A DNA stretch of 5,471 nt from DASVRA01 sp036388855. Its GTDB lineage: Bacteria > Pseudomonadota > Alphaproteobacteria > Caulobacterales > Caulobacteraceae. The DNA lies in assembly GCA_036388855.1 (NCBI GenBank), contig DASVRA010000002.1, positions 1 through 5,471 of the forward strand, read 5' to 3'. Positions 1 to 5,471 of this stretch are shown in pieces. Position 1 is the first letter of the stretch. Every line of letters starts with the position of its first letter. The notes below the pieces were generated by a model. The model saw nothing but the letters and a program-made list of their open reading frames with translations. It was not told the DNA's origin and did no database searches. A program made the translations under genes and the position numbers.

Positions 1-294
<294 letters not shown>

Positions 295-354
295 CCTCAT
301 CAAAACCCATGAAGCGCTGTTGTGGCGCCTGATGTTTCTCGCATCCGTCCTGTT

Positions 355-472
355 GACCCGGTGGTTATACCGGATGGTCCCCACCCGATCCCATTCCGAA
401 CTCGGTCGTTAAGCCCTCCAGGGCCGATGGTACTGTGTCTCAAGGCACGGGAGAGTAGGTCGCCGCCGGGTC
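355..472 (+). rRNA. rrf: 5S ribosomal RNA (complete)
   Basis: Complete 5S rRNA, part of the 50S central protuberance. The terminal helix is visible: GACCCGG at 355-361 pairs with CCGGGTC at 466-472. The conserved internal segments CCCACCCGATCCCATTCCG, GAACTCGG, TTAAG and GGTACTGTGTC, plus the 3' GGGAGAGTAGGTC, are all present. The length of ~118 nt is normal. It lies ~60 nt after the 23S end on the same strand, as expected for a bacterial rRNA operon. The mature ends could differ by one to three bases. The 295-354 spacer shows nothing beyond what processing would need. Confidence 0.96.
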
Positions 473-522
473 TACCGGACGGATGCGCAGAGTCATTGAC
501 CCTTCATCACGAAAAGTTCTGC

Positions 523-599
<77 letters not shown>

Positions 600-606
600 A
601 GACGCC

Positions 607-639
607 AAACGGCCCCAGGCTTCCCGCCTGGGGCCGTTT
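607..639 (+). terminator. rRNA operon terminator hairpin, possibly bidirectional
   Basis: A perfect 14-bp inverted repeat: AAACGGCCCCAGGC at 607-620 pairs with GCCTGGGGCCGTTT at 626-639 around the 5-nt loop TTCCC. It starts 8 nt after the tRNA CCA, so the tRNA is the last gene of the operon. The stem ends in AAA/TTT and is followed by GCTTGT, a short and imperfect U tract. Because the arms are flanked by A's on one side and T's on the other, it could also stop minus-strand transcription coming from the small gene that ends at 675. Confidence 0.88.
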
Positions 640-674
640 GCTTGTGCGCGATCCAGAACGCCGCCTTAGTGCGC

Positions 675-959
675 CTACGCCCCAGCGTTCGCATCGCCCC
701 CATTGCGCTTGGCGCAAGCCGGCGGCGCTTGCCGCATAACGCTGTGCTCCGGCTGCCAAGCGGGCTCCGGCTCGTCCCGGCGCTCGTGCCGACCCTCCTC
801 GAGGGCGTCGGCAAACGCCCTGGCGGCCTGCGCTATCGCATGGGTGAAAGTCGGGTTCGACAGCAGCTCGCCGGCCATGGCTTTGTCCAACACCTCGTCG
901 GCCGCCACATAGGCCGGGCGCCCGGCCGAATGGTTCTGTGCTTCTTCGCCCTCGGCCAT
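675..959 (-). CDS. small protein of unknown function, 94 aa
   Basis: I do not recognise this protein. The reading frame could begin at a codon at 1004, but I chose the ATG at 957-959 because GGAGG (complement of 965-969) sits five bases upstream of it, a textbook ribosome binding site. The 94-residue product has no signal peptide or membrane segment. Residues ~15-55 (RPAYVAADEVLDKAMAGELL, then NPTFTHAIAQAARAFADAL) look like two amphipathic helices and are probably the folded part. Residues ~56-94 are charged, then rich in Pro, Ala and Gly, and probably disordered. The single Cys is at residue 82. It is convergent with the rRNA operon, sharing its terminator region, and divergent from the endonuclease III-like gene across a 178-bp gap. 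The helix pattern and strong RBS argue for a real gene, but function cannot be inferred. Confidence 0.6.
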   Translation of the reverse strand: MAEGEEAQNHSAGRPAYVAADEVLDKAMAGELLSNPTFTHAIAQAARAFADALEEGRHERRDEPEPAWQPEHSVMRQAPPACAKRNGGDANAGA

Positions 960-1103
960 GGAAGCCTCCGTACTCACGCCAGCAGCAAACGCCCCCTGAC
1001 CCACGACGTTCCGACCACATCGGTATCTGCTCGTTGCCGCCGAAGGAGTGGGAGTCCGAAAGTCACCGCCGCTTGGCCCTTCGATCTCGCATCAGAGTCA
1101 GAC

Positions 1104-1131
1104 TTGCGTTGTTCACTATGTGTTCTACAAA
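1104..1131 (+). promoter_or_regulatory. candidate promoter for the endonuclease III-like gene
   Basis: TTGCGT at 1104-1109 and TACAAA at 1126-1131 are 16 bp apart and resemble a housekeeping promoter (three and four matches to the -35 and -10 hexamers). Read against the Caulobacter consensus TTGACGS-N10-14-GCTANAWC, TCTACAAA (1124-1131) matches five of seven fixed positions with 13 bp spacing. The predicted transcription start, ~7 bp after the -10, falls at about 1138, which is the A of the proposed ATG. This would give a leaderless mRNA. The -35 match is weak. Confidence 0.33.
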
Positions 1132-1137
1132 GCTCTC

Positions 1138-1857
1138 ATGCAACCAGCTTTCGATTTCGGCCAAATCTCGCCTATCGTGAACCTTCGCGACCGTCTGCGG
1201 CTGGCTGCAGGGGGTGGTTTCAAGGGCGGCGGGAATGATTTCCGTGACGGTGGATCCCGACTGGATCCACTGAGCCAGCTGGTGAGGTCTTCCCTTGGCA
1301 GCCGCACGCGCGACGAGGTTTCCTGGCCCGCCTACCAACGCCTGAGGCGAGCCTTTCCGGCCTGGAGCCGCCTGGCCGAAACGCCGCCTGAGGAGGTAGA
1401 GGCGCTAATCGCCGACGTCACCTTCGCTCGCGAGAAGGCTGAGCGCCTTGGTCAGACGATTGCGATGATCCTGCTGCGTACAGGCGCCTTGCGGCTCGAC
1501 TTCTTGACTGACGCCCCAGTTGAGGATGCAGTCGCATGGCTGCAGAGGCTGCCTGGCGTCGGCTACAAAGTCGCTTGCGCGGTGCTGAACTTCAGCACGC
1601 TGCATAGGCGGGTGATGGTGGTGGACACCCATGTCTGGCGCGTCGCCCGCAGACTCGGACTGGTGTCACCGCGCGCTAGCGCGGAAGCCGTTAGCAGAGC
1701 GATCATGAGCCTTGCGCCTCGGTGGTGGACGGCTGAGGACTATTATGATCTGCATCAACTGATGAAGGGGCTAAGTCAGACCCTTTGCAGGCATGACGTC
1801 ACGTATTGCCAGCACTGCCCGTTAGCTGAGGTTTGCCCAAGAATCTCTCAGCTATAA
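1138..1857 (+). CDS. endonuclease III-family DNA glycosylase (HhH-GPD, 4Fe-4S)
   Basis: A predicted base-excision-repair DNA glycosylase/AP lyase of 239 aa. Residues 135-150 form the helix-hairpin-helix with LPGVGYK at 138-144; K144 aligns with the catalytic Lys of endonuclease III. D163 in VVDTHVWRV is the catalytic Asp. Four cysteines, C217, C224, C227 and C233, have the exact C-x6-C-x2-C-x5-C spacing of the iron-sulphur loop. The N-terminal 'FDFG' block fits a start at 1138; a GTG at 1048 would add 30 residues unlike the family and touches its only AGGA. No Shine-Dalgarno precedes 1138. A Gly-rich stretch at residues 25-40 is unusual. SRTRDE at 55-60 replaces the usual Ser-Ala-Gln of canonical Nth, so this is probably a paralogue subfamily, and its substrate is uncertain. 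GC is much lower than in the flanking minus-strand genes: 28 of 60 bases at 1741-1800 against 47 of 60 at 3001-3060. The 3' end overlaps the convergent 28-codon ORF by 10 bases. Confidence 0.92.
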   Translation: MQPAFDFGQISPIVNLRDRLRLAAGGGFKGGGNDFRDGGSRLDPLSQLVRSSLGSRTRDEVSWPAYQRLRRAFPAWSRLAETPPEEVEALIADVTFAREKAERLGQTIAMILLRTGALRLDFLTDAPVEDAVAWLQRLPGVGYKVACAVLNFSTLHRRVMVVDTHVWRVARRLGLVSPRASAEAVSRAIMSLAPRWWTAEDYYDLHQLMKGLSQTLCRHDVTYCQHCPLAEVCPRISQL

Positions 1858-1934
1858 TCCGCGGCTGCGCCATAAAGTACGCTGCTTTGATCCGCCGCCT
1901 TCTCGTCTAGGATCTGGAAGTTCAACTCTCGCAT
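1848..1934 (-). CDS. 28-codon ORF coupled to the upstream TPP enzyme; small protein or gene remnant
   Basis: Nine bases after the stop codon of the TPP enzyme (TGA at 1944-1946), on the same strand, an ATG (1932-1934) is preceded by TGAGGAG with five bases of spacing, so the SD overlaps the previous stop. This is the usual layout of a translationally coupled second gene. The frame reads MRELNFQILDEKAADQSSVL followed by YGAAADYS, then TGA. There is no signal peptide or membrane segment; the composition (E, D, K, Q, S, hydrophobics) is like the start of an ordinary soluble protein. The codons include CTA, CTT, GTA and CAA, unlike the GC-rich neighbour. The end overlaps the tail of the convergent endonuclease III-like gene. 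It is either a genuine micro-protein or the 5' remnant of a gene cut off when the 1100-1850 segment arrived. I do not recognise the sequence. Confidence 0.42.
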   Translation of the reverse strand: MRELNFQILDEKAADQSSVLYGAAADYS

Positions 1935-1943
1935 GGAGGCTCC

Positions 1944-3620
1944 TCAGGCGTTCAGACGCAGGACGGGCGTGAGCTGTCGAGGATCGGTGACGAGCTCCAG
2001 CAGGGCAGGGCGGCCGGCGCGGAGGGCGCGGCCGAAGGCGTCCGCGAAACCGGCTGCATCCTCCAGCCGTTCGGCGTGGCAGCCGCAGGCTTGGGCGAAG
2101 GCGACGAAGTCGGGGTTGACTAGGCGCGTGCCCGAGACTCGGCCGGGGTAGTGGCGCTCCTGGTGCATGCGGATGGTGCCGTACATGCCGTTGTTCACCA
2201 GCAGCACGATGATGTTGGTCCGCGCCTGGACGGCGGTGGCGAGCTCCTGCGGATACATCTGAAAATCGCCGTCGCCGGCGACGCAGACCACCGGGACCTC
2301 CGGGCGGCGCAGTTTGGCGGCGACCGCGGCGGGAAGGCCGTAGCCCATGGACCCGGAAGTGGGCGCGAGTTGGGTGCGCAAGCGGCGGTAGCGCCAGAAG
2401 CGGTGCAGCCAAATGGCGAAGTTGCCCGCGCCGTTGGTCATAACCGTCTCTGGCGGCAGGACGCGGACCAGATGGGCCAGGCAGGCCCCGAGGTCGACTC
2501 CGGACGCCTCCGCCGCGGGGGCGGGCGGCGTGGTCCAGGTCTCGAAGCCGGAGCGGGCCTCCGACAGCCGCGCCCCCCACTCCGGCCGCGGCGCGGGCTC
2601 CAGCGCAGCCAGCGCCTCCAGCGCCGCCGGTAGGGTGGAGGCGATCCCGAGCACCGGCCGGTAGACCTTGCCGATCTCGTCGGCGTCGGGATGGACGTGG
2701 ATCAGGCGCTGGGCGGGGCGGGGCGCTTCCAGCCGCGTGTAGCCGCCGGTGGCGTTCTCGCTGAGGCGCGCGCCCAGGACCAGCAGCAAATCGGCCGCCC
2801 TCACCCGCGCCTCCAGTTGCGGGTCGATGCCGAGGCCGACGTGGCCGATGTAATTGGGGTGATCGTTATCGAGCAGATCCTGGCGGCGGAAGGAGGCGGC
2901 GACGGGGAGGCTCCAGGCCTCGGCGAAGGCGCGCAGGTCGGCGCAGGCCTGCTCACTCCAGCCCGAGCCGCCGGCAAGCACCAGCGGCCGCTCGGCCCGC
3001 CCAAGCATCGCCGCCAGCGCCTCGAGGTCTCCAGGCCGCGGGGCCGACAGCGCCGGCTCCGCCCGGGGCATGTCCGCCGTCGCCAGCTCGTCGCGCAGCA
3101 TGTCCTCAGGCAGGGCGACCACCACCGGCCCGGGGCGCCCGCTCATGGCCACAGTGAAGGCGCGGCCGACGATTTCGGGGATGCGGGCGGCGTCGTCGAT
3201 CTCGGTGGCCCATTTGGCGATCGGGCCGAAAAAGGCGCGGTAGTCGACCTCCTGGAACGCCTCGCGCTCGCGGAACGGCCGGTCGACCTGGCCGATGAAC
3301 AGGATCATCGGGGTCGAGTCCTGCATCGCCGTGTGCACGCCGCAGCTGGCGTGGGTGGCGCCGGGGCCGCGGGTGACGAAGCAGACGCCCGGCCGTCCGG
3401 TCAGCTTGCCGTCGGCCTCGGCGGCGTTGGCGGCGGCGCCTTCGTGGCGACAGACGACGAACTCGATCGGCGCGTCATGGAGCGCGTCCAGCACCGCCAG
3501 GTAGCTCTCGCCCGGCACGCCGAAGACCCGGTCCACCCCCTGGGCCGCCAGCTGGTCCACGAGGATTTGGCCCCCGTGGCGGGTGCGCGTGGCGGCGGTC
3601 GGGGCGGAGGCGTCAGGCAT
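1944..3620 (-). CDS. thiamine-diphosphate-dependent enzyme, acetolactate synthase superfamily
   Basis: A 558-aa three-domain ThDP enzyme. The N-terminal pyrimidine-binding domain (~15-180) has GVPGES at 34-39 and CRHEGAAANAAEADGK at 57-72; E60 aligns with the catalytic Glu that activates the cofactor (Glu47 of E. coli AHAS II). The middle domain (~194-330) is of the FAD/nucleotide-fold type. The C-terminal domain (~380-550) has TSGSMGYGLPAA and the metal/diphosphate motif GDG(449-451)-x24-NN(476-477). Biosynthetic acetolactate synthase makes acetolactate for Val/Leu/Ile. No small regulatory subunit gene follows here, and 'GVPGES' instead of 'GYPGG' suggests a different member, possibly another oxo-acid decarboxylase or ligase; the substrate is unknown. 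Cytoplasmic. ATG 3620 was chosen because it leaves a short family-like leader before TRTRHGGQILV. ATG 3653 would add 11 Arg/Ser/Pro-rich residues, and neither start has a clear SD. It follows the TonB-like gene by ~96 nt on the same strand and leads directly into the 28-codon ORF. Confidence 0.9.
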   Translation of the reverse strand: MPDASAPTAATRTRHGGQILVDQLAAQGVDRVFGVPGESYLAVLDALHDAPIEFVVCRHEGAAANAAEADGKLTGRPGVCFVTRGPGATHASCGVHTAMQDSTPMILFIGQVDRPFREREAFQEVDYRAFFGPIAKWATEIDDAARIPEIVGRAFTVAMSGRPGPVVVALPEDMLRDELATADMPRAEPALSAPRPGDLEALAAMLGRAERPLVLAGGSGWSEQACADLRAFAEAWSLPVAASFRRQDLLDNDHPNYIGHVGLGIDPQLEARVRAADLLLVLGARLSENATGGYTRLEAPRPAQRLIHVHPDADEIGKVYRPVLGIASTLPAALEALAALEPAPRPEWGARLSEARSGFETWTTPPAPAAEASGVDLGACLAHLVRVLPPETVMTNGAGNFAIWLHRFWRYRRLRTQLAPTSGSMGYGLPAAVAAKLRRPEVPVVCVAGDGDFQMYPQELATAVQARTNIIVLLVNNGMYGTIRMHQERHYPGRVSGTRLVNPDFVAFAQACGCHAERLEDAAGFADAFGRALRAGRPALLELVTDPRQLTPVLRLNA

Positions 3621-3662
3621 GGGCTCGGCGGAACGGCTGGGGCGCGCCCTCATAGAGGCAAA

Positions 3663-3697
3663 GCCGGTCCCGGGACAGGGGAGCCCGGGCCCGGACC
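3663..3697 (-). other. GC-rich hairpin-forming spacer between the TonB-like and TPP genes
   Basis: The gap after the TonB-like stop contains two perfect 10-bp palindromes, GTCCCGGGAC (3667-3676) and CCGGGCCCGG (3685-3694). GGTCC at 3666-3670 can also pair with GGACC at 3693-3697, extended by GGG/CCC past one bulged base. The resulting RNA would be strongly folded just ahead of the TPP gene start. There is no U run, so it is not a standard intrinsic terminator. It could attenuate read-through or be a by-product of high GC. Confidence 0.3.
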
Positions 3698-3716
3698 CGA
3701 GGCCGATTATGAGGCC

Positions 3717-4487
3717 CTAGCCGGTGATCTCGAAGCCGATGGTCATGGAGATGGTGACCCGCCACCGCTCGGGATCGGCGTCCGGAGGCACCTCTGCCTG
3801 GAACAGCGGGGCAAGCTTGAGGCCGGCCTTGCCGAAGCCGTAGCCCGGAGGGCCCTCGGCCATCACGGCGCAGTCACGCAGGCGGCCGTCAGGCTGGACG
3901 CCGCATTGCATGACCACCTGGCCGGTTTGACCCTCGCGGCGGGCCATGCCGGGGTAGACGCGGCCCACGTCGCCGGGCGAGGGCCGCTTGCGCCACTTCG
4001 GATTGACGAAGACCACGCCCGGCGTCGGCGCGGGACCCAGGGCCCGGGCGGGCGAGCCGGGCTGGCTCGGCGGCTGCGGCGCGACCGCGGCGGCGATCTG
4101 CTCGAGCGTGGGCGGGGTGAAGCGGAGAGGGATGGTGATCACTCCGCCCGCCGCCGGGCTGCCATCGGCCGTGGCCGGCTTCAGCCGGAACTTCGGCGCC
4201 AGCGCCAGCACCGCCAGTCCGAAGCCCTCGCCAGGGGGCGACTCACGCACGATGCGGCAGCCGCCGAGCGCGCCCCCGGCTTCCACCTGGCAGCGCATGG
4301 CCGCCTCGCCGCCGACGCGGCGCTCGAAGGCGGAGCGGGGATAGCTGAGCGCCACTTCGTCCTCGGTCGGCAGCGCCGCCCAGCTGGGCCTGGTGATCGT
4401 ACGCGGCGCGGTTTGGGCAGAGGCGCCGGCCGGGAGCACCGCGAGGGCGGCCGCGGCGGCGAGGAGGCGCGGGAGGGGCGAGGACAT
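3717..4487 (-). CDS. secreted protein with two TonB C-terminal-like repeats
   Basis: A 256-aa protein starting with a clear Sec signal peptide: Arg7, a Leu/Ala core at 8-20, and a likely cut after ASA at residue 24. No later membrane segment follows, so it is probably periplasmic rather than a membrane-anchored energy transducer. Two TonB_C-like domains occupy residues 49-123 and 178-252, both 75 residues long, and align without gaps at an offset of 129. Shared positions include YP at the start, C66/C195, C77/C206, the GFG at 88-90/217-219, LAP at 96-98/225-227 and the final F. The Cys pairs (C-x10-C) could form one disulphide per domain. A Pro/Ala-rich linker (~125-160) joins them. TonB C-terminal domains contact TonB-box receptors, but the lack of an anchor makes a direct energising role doubtful. 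No SD is visible before the ATG. The gene sits 78 nt after the HTH/coiled-coil gene on the same strand. Confidence 0.82.
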   Translation of the reverse strand: MSSPLPRLLAAAAALAVLPAGASAQTAPRTITRPSWAALPTEDEVALSYPRSAFERRVGGEAAMRCQVEAGGALGGCRIVRESPPGEGFGLAVLALAPKFRLKPATADGSPAAGGVITIPLRFTPPTLEQIAAAVAPQPPSQPGSPARALGPAPTPGVVFVNPKWRKRPSPGDVGRVYPGMARREGQTGQVVMQCGVQPDGRLRDCAVMAEGPPGYGFGKAGLKLAPLFQAEVPPDADPERWRVTISMTIGFEITG

Positions 4488-4514
4488 GGCGATGCGACTG
4501 GCGGATGTGGATGG

Positions 4515-4545
4515 GCGTGCTGAGCGCTCCCGAGCCCGGGGTCAA
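4515..4545 (-). promoter_or_regulatory. weak candidate promoter for the TonB-like gene
   Basis: On the minus strand TTGACCC (complement of 4539-4545) is followed 13 bp later by GCTCAGCA (4518-4525 region). This resembles the Caulobacter pattern TTGACGS-N10-14-GCTANAWC, with a good -35 and a poor -10 in which only GCT matches. It lies in the 78-nt gap upstream of the ATG at 4487, leaving a leader of roughly 25-30 nt. An 8-bp palindrome, GAGCGCTC (4522-4529), overlaps the presumed -10. The site was found by inspection only. Confidence 0.22.
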
Positions 4546-4565
4546 CGCGGCGGATTGCGGCAGGG

Positions 4566-5471
4566 TCAGCGGACCCAGCGCGCACCGGAGGGAACCCAGG
4601 CGCGGCCGTGCCAGGGCTCCTCGGGCGGCGGGGGAGGGGCGGATTGGGCGTGCACTTCGTGCACTTTGGAGGCGGGCTCCTCCGCGAAGGGGGCGGGCGC
4701 GGTCTCGGAGGGAAAGGCGCCAGAGGAAGAGTCCTCCGCCTCCCGCGCCTCCTCGGAAGCCTCGGCGTGAACACCCCCTTTCCCGACCTCTCCCCCATCC
4801 GCCAACGGGAGAGGAGAAGGGGCCGGGCCGGCGCATTCGGAGTGCACATCGTGCACTTTCGGCTCCTGGTCCGCGTCCAGCTGGTCGAGCGCCGCGTCCA
4901 GTTGGCCCAGCTCATCCGCCTCGCCGTCGTCGAGCATCCCGGCGTTCAGGCGCCGGCGGCCGCTGTTGGCGAGGCGGGTCAGCGACTCCATTTCCATGCG
5001 GATGAAGCGCTCGCGCGCCTCGCGCAGGGCCTCCAGCTCGGCCTGGACCTCTGGACTGCGGCCGAGTTCGGCGCGGGCCTCGGCGGCGCGGGCCTCGGCC
5101 TCCTCGGCCTGGGCTTGCCTGAGCTGGTCGCGGTGCAGGCGCAGCCAGCGGTGGGCCTCCAGCGCGTCGCCCTTGTTCTGCGCCCGGTTCATCGCGCGGC
5201 GGGAGACCTCGGCCTGCTCGCGCCAGGAGGGCATCGGCCCGGTGTCGGCGGCCGCTTCCTCCTCGAAGGAGGGGCGGTCGGGCTCGGGCTGGTCGGCGCG
5301 CCGCCAGCCTTCCTCGCGGGCGCGGGCCTTGAGGTTGGAGAGGCCGAGGCCGTGGCGCGCGCACACCTGCGGCGCGGACCAGCCGGAGAGGTAGTCCTCG
5401 CGCGCGGCGTCCCAGGTGTCCTCGGAGGCGCGGCGGTAGCGTTCGGGCGGAGGGGAGAAGGGGATGTCTTC
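4566..5471 (-). CDS. unknown protein with N-terminal HTH-like region and coiled coil (5' end outside window)
   Basis: The frame is open from the window end to TGA at 4566-4568, showing 301 residues; the true start lies beyond 5471 and the GTG at 5364-5366 is internal. Visible residues 20-60 (DTWDAAREDYLSG, then SAPQVCARHGLGLSNLKARA, then EGWRRAD) look like a compact helix-turn-helix similar to those at the N-terminus of phage terminase small subunits and transposase-type regulators. Residues ~85-165 are long, charged helix (RRAMNRAQNKGDALEAHRWL, then Glu/Ala/Arg-rich, then EALREARERFIRMEMESL), probably a coiled coil. From ~200 on it is acidic and Pro-rich, with KVHDVH (205-210) and KVHEVH (269-274) and a translated palindromic element between them (217-233). 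It ends in PWHGRAWVPSGARWVR, which may be a conserved tail. I do not recognise a named family. A DNA-binding role is inferred from the HTH only. Confidence 0.72.
   Translation of the reverse strand, partial: EDIPFSPPPERYRRASEDTWDAAREDYLSGWSAPQVCARHGLGLSNLKARAREEGWRRADQPEPDRPSFEEEAAADTGPMPSWREQAEVSRRAMNRAQNKGDALEAHRWLRLHRDQLRQAQAEEAEARAAEARAELGRSPEVQAELEALREARERFIRMEMESLTRLANSGRRRLNAGMLDDGEADELGQLDAALDQLDADQEPKVHDVHSECAGPAPSPLPLADGGEVGKGGVHAEASEEAREAEDSSSGAFPSETAPAPFAEEPASKVHEVHAQSAPPPPPEEPWHGRAWVPSGARWVR
4650..4667. repeat. GTGCACTTC-GTGCACTTT tandem motif, copy 1
   Basis: This 18-bp unit is itself two tandem 9-bp units sharing GTGCACTT. It matches 4842-4859 at 17 of 18 positions. Read on the minus strand it encodes KVHEVH of the HTH/coiled-coil protein. 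GTGCAC is a 6-bp palindrome, so each copy carries two palindromic half-sites 9 bp apart, nearly one helical turn. Confidence 0.5.
4774..4823. repeat. palindromic (REP-like) element inside a coding region
   Basis: CCTCTCCC at 4787-4794 pairs perfectly with GGGAGAGG at 4807-4814 around a 12-nt loop. A second pair, CCCCTT (4775-4780) with AAGGGG (4817-4822), extends the hairpin past an asymmetric internal loop. This CCCTCTCCC...GGGAGAGG layout resembles the dispersed REP-type elements found between genes in many Proteobacteria. Here it lies in the minus-strand gene and keeps the frame open, encoding residues 217-233 (APSPLPLADGGEVGKGG), a low-complexity stretch in the disordered C-terminal part. 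Confidence 0.55.
4842..4859. repeat. GTGCACATC-GTGCACTTT tandem motif, copy 2
   Basis: Second copy of the 18-bp unit at 4650-4667, differing only at position 7 (A for T). It lies exactly 192 bp (64 codons) away, so both copies are in the same codon phase; this one encodes KVHDVH. The two copies flank the palindromic element at 4774-4823. It could be a protein motif kept by selection or a DNA repeat that happens to be translated. Confidence 0.5.

Noticed and set aside
1048..1137. N-terminal extension of the endonuclease III-like protein from GTG 1048
   Set aside because: The AGGA abuts the GTG with no spacing, the 30 extra residues do not look like the family, and the candidate promoter falls inside this stretch.
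642..1238. Plus-strand open frame of 198 codons after the rRNA terminator
   Set aside because: It runs antisense to the 94-aa gene and across the promoter and start of the endonuclease III-like gene in another frame. It has no RBS and no domain-like sequence.
3708..3713. CATAAT (minus strand) as a -10 box for the TPP gene
   Set aside because: No credible -35 is found 16-18 bp upstream, and it is just downstream of the TonB-like stop; a single hexamer is not enough.
2691..4523. Long plus-strand open frame of 610 codons
   Set aside because: It lies antisense to the TPP and TonB-like genes, both of which have clear domains. Its product is Arg/Gly/Ala/His-rich with no recognisable motif, as expected from the complementary frame of GC-rich genes.
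4650..4859. CRISPR-like array
   Set aside because: Only two 18-bp units occur, with a 174-bp coding interval between them, no regular spacers and no cas genes.

Overview
This window looks like high-GC alphaproteobacterial chromosome, most likely a member of Caulobacterales (Caulobacter, Phenylobacterium or a relative). That placement rests on three things: the 23S-5S-tRNA-fMet(CAU) order at the end of an rRNA operon, the very GC-rich minus-strand genes, and the look of the proteins (periplasmic TonB-C repeats, a 'GVPGES' thiamine-diphosphate enzyme, an 'FDFG' endonuclease III relative). It was judged by eye, without a database search.

Layout. Positions 1-639, plus strand, hold the 3' end of 23S rRNA, the complete 5S rRNA, initiator tRNA-fMet with an encoded CCA, and a strong 14-bp terminator hairpin. 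Next comes a divergent pair: a small unknown protein on the minus strand (675-959) and, on the plus strand, an endonuclease III-family HhH-GPD/4Fe-4S DNA glycosylase (1138-1857). The glycosylase has no Shine-Dalgarno and may be translated from a leaderless transcript. It is visibly poorer in GC than the genes to its right. From about 1850 to the window end all genes lie on the minus strand. Read 5' to 3' they are a partial HTH/coiled-coil protein (running off the window end), a secreted protein with two TonB C-terminal-like repeats, a thiamine-diphosphate enzyme of the acetolactate-synthase superfamily, and a 28-codon ORF whose ribosome binding site directly follows the stop codon of that enzyme.

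How the genes relate. The rRNA/tRNA block is one transcription unit. The minus-strand genes are co-directional with gaps of 78, about 96 and 9 nt; only the last gap looks like tight translational coupling, and there is no obvious shared pathway. I see no multi-gene defence, secretion or biosynthetic system. The points most worth a second look are smaller: the 28-codon ORF, the composition island at 1100-1940, a gapless TonB-C duplication with a conserved Cys pair in each copy, and a palindromic repeat element translated inside the HTH/coiled-coil gene alongside duplicated KVHxVH-encoding motifs.
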